Assembly: GCF_030384665.1 (NCBI RefSeq)
Contig: NC_083675.1
Coordinates: 2,228,001 to 2,292,000, forward strand
Source of the DNA: Lodderomyces elongisporus
Taxonomy: Eukaryota; Ascomycota; Pichiomycetes; Serinales; Debaryomycetaceae
Length of the DNA stretch: 64,000 nucleotides
Direction: 5' to 3'
Part shown: in pieces, positions 58,870-64,000 of the stretch
Layout: every line of letters starts with the position of its first letter
Numbering within the stretch: the stretch's first letter is position 1
Translations under genes and position numbers: made by a program
Notes under the pieces: generated by a model
Database searches by the model: none
What the model was told of the DNA's origin: nothing
The model's input: only the letters and a program-made list of their open reading frames with translations

Positions 58870-59323
58870 TGTCACAGTGCGACACACATTGGACGCTCTG
58901 TGCCCTCGTTTCCGCTAAGTGAATATTTGGAGAATATTGCACGACATAGGAAACTTGAAACTTCAAACAAGATGAGTTTATATAAATAGGAACGAGAAGT
59001 GGTAAAATTAACTTATCACTATTATAGAGAAATATCGGTAAAATATAGATTTTATACGGTCAACTACATTGAACACAAATCACTAGGTGAACGTGCGGAG
59101 TGTATACTCTCACGATTCTCCTTACTAGTGACTTTGTATGAGACAATTTACTCTCTTAACTTATGAGCATTGAGACCTTTATAGGTGCGATCATTGACAA
59201 TTACACTTAGTTGGAATATAGCCTATCAAGTCACGAACTCAAACCGCTGGTATCGGTGAGCTACCAGCTCAAACCGATGCTCAGCAGTCGTACACTTGTT
59301 ACTTGTGACAGTGCTATGCGACA
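58870..59323 (+). repeat. Element 2, 3' LTR
   Basis: 454 bp; one difference from the 5' LTR. TATAAATAG at 58981-58989 lies 512 bp upstream of the LSM5 ATG, same orientation. Confidence 0.97.
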
Positions 59324-59492
59324 CATAGCGAAAAAAAAAGAAGTAAAAAAAGAAAAGTAAAAAAAAAACGAGAACGAGAACGAAATAAGAAAGGAAAAAC
59401 AGAGATTAGAACTCAACTAATATTCATAGTGGTGATCAAAATTCCGCTTTTACATTAAGCAAAATCATTTTCATCATTACAATACATCAATA

Positions 59493-59786
59493 ATGTCAGA
59501 CCAGCCCATTGAAGGAACAAGTAGCTCTCTTCCGCAGCAAGTGTTACCTTTGGAAATCATTGATCGTTCTATAGGCAAGAAGGTGCGAGTGCTAATGACA
59601 AGTGATAAAGAATTTTATGGAAGATTAATTGGGTTTGATGATTATGTGAATATGGTTTTAGAAGACGTTGAAGTGATAACAGGCAGTGAGGAGCAAGGTT
59701 CCAGCGAAACGGGAGAAGGCAAAGAAATTGTGAAGAAGATGCTTTTGAATGGCGGCCAAGTAGCTTTGATCATCCCTGATGTGTAA
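59493..59786 (+). CDS. LSM5: U6 snRNA-associated Sm-like protein Lsm5
   Basis: Subunit of the Lsm2-8 ring that binds the 3' end of U6 snRNA in the nucleus and of the Lsm1-7 ring that acts in mRNA decay in the cytoplasm. The 97 residues are about the family length. Sm1 motif: [33 protein letters not shown] (about 26-58), with the D-x-x-N pair in [12 protein letters not shown]. Sm2 motif: [13 protein letters not shown] near the C-terminus. A Gly/Glu/Ser-rich loop separates the two. Only 169 bp separate the ATG from retrotransposon element 2, so its original upstream promoter has been displaced. Confidence 0.94.
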   Translation: MSDQPIEGTSSSLPQQVLPLEIIDRSIGKKVRVLMTSDKEFYGRLIGFDDYVNMVLEDVEVITGSEEQGSSETGEGKEIVKKMLLNGGQVALIIPDV

Positions 59787-60226
59787 GCGATTTTTCTTTT
59801 TATTTTTGTTTTTTTTTGGTTTTTGGATTTACATTTGTGGACCAAGAAGAACTTTAGTGGATATTCTTTATCAGAGTAGAGAATAGGATATTACAAAGAA
59901 CATGACTTGATTAGTAATGACATAGCAAGAATCAGGTTTCATCATTTTACCTGGACAACTTGCATTTTGCCACTAGTAAAATCAGGGTACTATAATATGT
60001 AGCGGATGGCGATCTCGCACGCAACAAAATATATGCTAGCCCGAATATATAGATACATATACATATATACATATATAAATGAATATATTATCACAAATTC
60101 CACTCCACATATTTCCATACGCTTATTATTCGCCGCCGCCCTGTTGACCTTATTATTTTCCTCATTTTGCAACTGCAATCCTAAACGCACATACACAGAC
60201 ACTTACACTTCCATCCACATCCCACT
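59787..60226. other. LSM5 3' flank and DDI1 promoter
   Basis: 440 bp with T-rich sequence after LSM5 and a TATA-rich region (about 60040-60085) upstream of DDI1. No gene. Confidence 0.55.
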
Positions 60227-61300
60227 ATGCAATTGACCATTTCGCTAGATTTTAGTGGTGATATAATATCAGTAGATGTACCTGAATCGCTTTCCCTCGA
60301 GGACTTTAAAGCTTATTTGCTGGCTGAGACGGGAGTCGAGCCAGATCAACAGATAATCATCCACAATGGCAAAACGTTGGTGGCAAACTCAGCCTTGAAT
60401 GAACTTGGTTTGGGCAATGATGATTTATTAACGCTATCGAAAAAGAGACTGCAAAATAATCAAAGTCAATCAGCACAATCTGGACAACAATTGGGACAAC
60501 AATTGGGGCAGCAGCAGCGTGCTCCAGCCTCTGCTTCGGGCTCGTTGGCAAATCCTGCCGAGAGTCAGATCCATGAAAGAATTGAGATGATTAGATTACA
60601 AATCCAATCTGATCCTCATTCACTTGAAAATATCAGAGTGACACAGCCAAGTCTCTATAATGCTGTTAATGATCCGATTAGATTCCGTGACCTCATGATT
60701 GAACAAGTCAAGGAGGAGCAAAGAGAAACTTCCTCGACACAAGAAGAGATGTGGAGGTTACAACAAGATCCAGATAACCCTGAAAACCAAGCTCGTATAA
60801 TGGAGTTGATCCAGCAGGAAGCTATCGAGGAGAATATGAAACTTGCATGGGAGATTAGTCCAGAATCATTCACCAGTGTCAATATGCTTCATATCAAGTT
60901 GAAAATCAACGGTGTTGAACAAATTGCCATGGTAGACTCCGGGGCTGCCATGACGGTGATTAGCTCTGAAATTGCTGAACAGTGTGGAATCTCAAGATTG
61001 ATTGACAAGAGATTTAAAGGCCAGGCTGTTGGTGTTGGTACTCAGAATATCGGTGGTAAAATCCATAGTGTGCCTATCGAAATAGCTGGCTCAGGAATTG
61101 AATTACCTTGCTCTTTTTACATAGTGGACACATCAGTCGGTATATTATTTGGTTTGGATATGTTACGAAGACACGGATGTGTGATTGACTTGAAAAGGGA
61201 TGTGCTTATAATTGGAGGTCACATTGAGGCTAAATTTTTATCAGAAGCAGAACTACCAAGAAAATCGCTAGGTGGCAACATCTTCTCTAGAGAATCATAA
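60227..61300 (+). CDS. DDI1: Ubiquitin-dependent aspartic protease Ddi1
   Basis: Shuttle/protease of the ubiquitin-proteasome system; the retroviral-protease-like domain cleaves heavily ubiquitinated or cross-linked proteins. The 357 residues comprise a ubiquitin-like domain (1-75), a Gln/Ala/Ser linker (about 80-110), the helical HDD region (about 112-200) and the RVP domain (about 220-330) with catalytic Asp237 in AMVDSGAAMTVIS and the flap/hydrophobic motif VGILFGLDMLRRHGC. The protein stops about 20 residues after the protease. The C-terminal UBA domain of S. cerevisiae Ddi1 (428 residues) is absent and is not found in another frame downstream. The protease is a host gene, unrelated to the neighbouring element. 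Confidence 0.93.
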   Translation: MQLTISLDFSGDIISVDVPESLSLEDFKAYLLAETGVEPDQQIIIHNGKTLVANSALNELGLGNDDLLTLSKKRLQNNQSQSAQSGQQLGQQLGQQQRAPASASGSLANPAESQIHERIEMIRLQIQSDPHSLENIRVTQPSLYNAVNDPIRFRDLMIEQVKEEQRETSSTQEEMWRLQQDPDNPENQARIMELIQQEAIEENMKLAWEISPESFTSVNMLHIKLKINGVEQIAMVDSGAAMTVISSEIAEQCGISRLIDKRFKGQAVGVGTQNIGGKIHSVPIEIAGSGIELPCSFYIVDTSVGILFGLDMLRRHGCVIDLKRDVLIIGGHIEAKFLSEAELPRKSLGGNIFSRES

Positions 61301-61460
61301 CGAGAGATATAAAAAAAACGGTATAGAAACAAGATATTGAACAGTTAATGGAAAGAGCTGCAAGTACAATTACAAAAACAAAACCAAAAACAGAAACAAA
61401 AACGAATGGTTGAAATCTCTTACCCTGTACATCTATAGATACTCTAATCATTGGATTCCT

Positions 61461-62810
61461 CTATGGTATGACATTTGTTTCGTCCCCATCTTCCTTTGGC
61501 CTTTGTTTCAACTCTAATGGTTTGCCTGTAATTCTAGTGTAAATATCCTTGACATCATCAGTAGCAGACTCGAAATGGGATGATGCGTCGTAACTCTTGG
61601 AAAGGAAGATACCATTTTGCTTACCATCATTGATTGGCTCATATAGTTCAGCAATTCCCATAAGTGTGTCGACTCTTGGTCCTAGAAGCTTAAAAGCTGG
61701 CTCCAATTCGACATGTGGCGCATCAGTCTCGATGATGGTTGAAACAATGGCAAGGAAATGACCTTTTGGCACAACGCAGTGAACATCAGATAATACTGCA
61801 ATGTATATATCGTGCTTTCTTCCCACTTGGTTTTGAGGGATAATGATTTGCAATGAATCCAAGTCAACGCCTGGGACTGGGTGGTCCAAGATGCAGATAG
61901 CCCTAATGACTCTTGCGCCCGTCTTTTGAACAAGTTCTGGGAAATAAGTTGGGTCAGCAACAACTATTGGAGCTCTTGCTGTACCTTCTTTGGTCTTGAC
62001 TCCTGCAAATTTCTTGTCTGCGCCTTCTCCTTCGTAAATGACTTCATCAATTGGAGTGTCCAACATATACGTTCCACCATAGATGGCAGATAATCTAGCA
62101 AATCCTTGTGGCAATTCGCCTAAACCGTAAAGTGGGTAAATATATGGCGATTTTCCGTACTTGGCCACTGATTGCGCATATAATAAGATTCTTTCGTACG
62201 TTGGTCTTGCCGGTTCACTCAAATAGTCATCTGTTGACCAGAGCGCCATAGCATGGCCAATAAAGTCCTTGGTTCCGCTCTCCAATCCAAAGTATGTGTA
62301 TATCTCGTTCATTGTGTTCTTGTCAAGGTCGAACCCTTTGTGTGTAGAGGTGTCTTTCTCGTCATAGTTTTGTATGTACTCCAAAAACTTTTTCATTCTT
62401 CTTTTCTCGAAAATACCCATCAACGAGGATGCCAAAGCCTCGCTTGCTGTTGCTGGCACCTTGGCGATCCTTCCGCTTCTGTAAACATAACTTGCTGCAA
62501 TTTGTTTGAACTCAATGTAACGAGTCACTTCAGTATGCACCAAGATATTCGACAACTCACCATTGGCCATAAGGAATTTGGGGATCAAGTCAACACACCA
62601 GTCCCGATCTCTACCTTTCAATTCGGGTTTCTGCGCAGATGGCTTGAACTTGCTATACAATTGCGTAAGATTCAATGATGCGGACTCACCACCGTAGAAA
62701 TCCTGTCTGTCGATGTGAAGGACTTTTTTCCCTTCAACAGAAAGAATGCCTGACAAGACACATTCGGTGAGGCCTGTACCCAATACAATTACGTCGTAGT
62801 CTTCGTCCAT
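61461..62810 (-). CDS. GDI1: Rab GDP-dissociation inhibitor
   Basis: Extracts and recycles prenylated GDP-bound Rab/Ypt GTPases in vesicle traffic; essential in yeast. The 449 residues match the family (451 in S. cerevisiae). The N-terminal FAD-fold-like motif DYDVIVLGTGLTECVLSGILS, the Rab-binding platform (LHIDRQDFYGGESASLNLTQLY, about 31-52) and PLYGLGELPQGFARLSAIYGGTYML (about 225-250) are conserved. The C-terminus is polar (KEDGDETNVIP). It converges on DDI1, with only 160 bp between the stops. Confidence 0.96.
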   Translation of the reverse strand: MDEDYDVIVLGTGLTECVLSGILSVEGKKVLHIDRQDFYGGESASLNLTQLYSKFKPSAQKPELKGRDRDWCVDLIPKFLMANGELSNILVHTEVTRYIEFKQIAASYVYRSGRIAKVPATASEALASSLMGIFEKRRMKKFLEYIQNYDEKDTSTHKGFDLDKNTMNEIYTYFGLESGTKDFIGHAMALWSTDDYLSEPARPTYERILLYAQSVAKYGKSPYIYPLYGLGELPQGFARLSAIYGGTYMLDTPIDEVIYEGEGADKKFAGVKTKEGTARAPIVVADPTYFPELVQKTGARVIRAICILDHPVPGVDLDSLQIIIPQNQVGRKHDIYIAVLSDVHCVVPKGHFLAIVSTIIETDAPHVELEPAFKLLGPRVDTLMGIAELYEPINDGKQNGIFLSKSYDASSHFESATDDVKDIYTRITGKPLELKQRPKEDGDETNVIP

Positions 62811-62935
62811 TTGTGTGAGTGTATACTTATGTGTGTGTGTGTATTTTTCGCTGTTCTGTGTGTAGTGGCAAGCAATTGGTGAATACTATGTGGTGGTGTG
62901 AGTAGTAGTAATAGTGGTTGTGGTGGCTGTGGTGA

Positions 62936-62967
<32 letters not shown>

Positions 62968-63698
62968 ATAATAATGGTTGTGGTGGTGGATGTAGTAGCT
63001 TTCTAATTTCACTAGTCAGTATTAGTGGTTTTGTGGTGGCAGTTGAGCACTATATTAAATCGGCGATTAATGAATATTTCTCCTACTTCATTTTTCCCTT
63101 TTTATTTTTTTTTTTCTTTTGGGCCAACTTTGCTCCCCTCGCACTCAGAATTTCTTATGTTGCGCAATCGTACATACCTCGTTTATACACAATTGTTTTT
63201 TTTAACAGTACAACTCTCTCCCACTCTGTATATCTAACTATTGTTTCAAGGTCAGCAATCATAATTTGCAACATTTAACCTTTAACTTTTTTATTTAGAA
63301 CAACCTCAGATGATTGAATTGTCATTCAAAGAGTATGCCTTCAACAATTGTACTTTACTAAAGTTTTGCAGTTCGCAAGTTATGTTCAGACAAAAAAAAG
63401 AAGAGAAAAAAAATACAAAACAACTTAAAAAATAAAGATAATATAAGCTAGTTAAATCTTTCGTATATATTATTATACACTAATAAGTAAACTAAGATCT
63501 TGTATTAGAAATGCGTCAAAATACTTACAGGTGCTTACAGGTGCTTCAGAATGCTTAAGAATGCTTAAAGGTGATTACAGGTGGTTACGGATGCGGAGTA
63601 TGAAGAAGTGTCTTAATTTCATGCTCACACTCGCTTACATACAATTTCTCTTTATTTTTCCTCATCATGCCCCCTTCCTACACCCTCGCCTCTCTGGT
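62811..63698. other. GDI1 upstream region and prolidase 3' flank
   Basis: 888 bp with no convincing gene. It holds a TGTG tract (62831-62842), TGGTGG/GTAGTA triplet repeats (about 62900-63000), and AGGTGCTTACAG / AATGCTTAAG near-repeats at about 63525-63590. Frames across the triplet repeats give only Ser/Asn/Gly or Tyr/His runs. Confidence 0.55.
62900..63000. repeat. Mixed GGT/GTA/ATA triplet repeat upstream of GDI1
   Basis: TGGTGG, GTAGTA and AATAAT triplets, including seven to eight GTA units near 62943-62968. Noncoding. Confidence 0.85.
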
Positions 63699-64000
63699 TT
63701 AAACGACAACGTGAAAGCCTTCTTTACCCTTTGCCAATCCTGCTTTCACAATTTTACTGATTTCTTGAGGATCCTTGGTGATCTTGGAATATTCTTCGTA
63801 CCCATCCTCGGTGATCACTACATCATCTTCGATTCTCACACCTCCAATGTACCAATACTTGTCCAAGACTTCCTTGTTGATAAACTTGGATCTCACTGGA
63901 TCATTCAAAGTTTCCTCCAACAAGAAGGGAGAAAAGTAACATCCTGGCTCGTTCGTAACAACCATATTAGGTTCAAGCTTTCTTCTAATTCTCAAGTAGC
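63699..64000 (-). CDS. Prolidase-type M24 metallopeptidase, C-terminal part (runs off the window)
   Basis: C-terminal 100 or so residues of an aminopeptidase P/prolidase family enzyme that cleaves Xaa-Pro dipeptides, resembling human PEPD and S. cerevisiae YFR006W. The two metal-ligand glutamates of the pita-bread fold are in view: VVTNEPGCYF (about 85 residues before the end) and GGVRIEDDVVIT (about 50 before the end), together with KFINKEVLDKYWYIGG, which fits the prolidase branch. The frame stays open to the window edge, so the start and the other metal ligands lie outside. The stop is at 63699. Confidence 0.88.
   Translation of the reverse strand, partial: YLRIRRKLEPNMVVTNEPGCYFSPFLLEETLNDPVRSKFINKEVLDKYWYIGGVRIEDDVVITEDGYEEYSKITKDPQEISKIVKAGLAKGKEGFHVVV

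Larger units (their letters stand above)
50670..59323 (+). mobile_element. Complete Ty3/gypsy LTR retrotransposon (element 2)
   Basis: 8654 bp with 454-bp LTRs that differ at one base (A at 50897, G at 59097) and the 5-bp target duplication CATAG (50665-50669 and 59324-59328). Order: primer site candidate, 1.3-kb leader, gag, pol, polypurine tract, LTR. It is the same lineage as element 1, with similar domain order, frameshift site and LTR architecture, but is a different family at the nucleotide level. Both ORFs are intact. The single LTR mismatch implies a recent insertion. Confidence 0.97.

Noticed and set aside
60900..61200. DDI1 protease domain as a retrotransposon fragment
   Set aside because: It lies in a full host gene with UBL and HDD domains and ancestral linkage to LSM5 and GDI1.
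61301..61460. A frameshifted UBA domain after DDI1
   Set aside because: The 160 bp to the GDI1 stop are A-rich with stops in all frames and show no UBA-like sequence.
62827..63278. ORFs across triplet repeats upstream of GDI1
   Set aside because: The products are Tyr/His or Ser/Gly/Asn runs created by GGT/GTA repeats on opposite strands.

Overview
This is nuclear chromosomal DNA from a budding yeast of the CUG-Ser clade (the Candida/Lodderomyces group). Genes are compact and mostly intronless, intergenic DNA is AT-rich, and two introns carry GTATGT...TACTAAC...AG signals. Nearly every gene has a recognisable yeast orthologue. Direct hints of the altered code are CTG codons where Ser is expected: in HRQ1 (positions 17252, 18263, 18269) and in the integrases of both retrotransposons (46532, 57967). 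Protein descriptions here read CTG as Leu unless stated, so some Leu residues are probably Ser. The species is not resolved.

Layout, left to right. 1-3299: an SSA-type cytosolic HSP70 behind a long promoter with heat-shock-element arrays. 3629-5740 (-): an NCLX/YDL206W-like cation/Ca exchanger. 7131-7525 (-): HSP10, whose start codon is alone in the first exon. 7912-13473 (-): UTP10 (90S pre-ribosome). 14057-15565 (-): a YBR056W-like GH5 glucanase. 16133-19684 (+): HRQ1 helicase. 19868-21985 (-): APL1 (AP-2 beta). 22805-23875 (-): MHO1. 24554-24958 (-): an unusually short RhoGDI. A 2 kb gap follows. 27040-28353 (-): SMK1 MAP kinase, with one intron. 29561-32050 (+): DOA4. 32504-33130 (-): OCA6. 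33650-35362 (-): LCB2. 36303-37910 (-): a YDR061W-like soluble ABC protein. 38520-39851 (+): DOS2. 48255-50354 (+): SSK1. 59493-59786 (+): LSM5. 60227-61300 (+): DDI1. 61461-62810 (-): GDI1. At the right edge (-): the C-terminal end of a prolidase.

The accessory content is two complete Ty3/gypsy LTR retrotransposons, both on the + strand, on either side of SSK1. Element 1 is 39981-47959, with 461-bp LTRs that look identical and ATACA target duplications. Element 2 is 50670-59323, with 454-bp LTRs differing at one base and CATAG duplications. Both have intact gag and pol (protease-RT-RNase H-integrase) in a +1 frame relation, with the same GCG-AGG-C heptamer in the overlap. They are related but distinct families and look young. 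Element 1 carries a ten-copy 55-bp tandem array in its leader; a related hairpin occurs once in element 2. Both inserted in the 5' flank of a host gene (SSK1; LSM5) with the 3' LTR promoter pointing at it.

The host genes do not form one pathway. Three clusters keep ancestral yeast linkage: APL1-MHO1 (chromosome X of S. cerevisiae), DOA4-OCA6-LCB2-YDR061W-DOS2 (chromosome IV) and LSM5-DDI1-GDI1 (chromosome V). HSP70 and HSP10 are both chaperone genes with candidate heat-shock elements.
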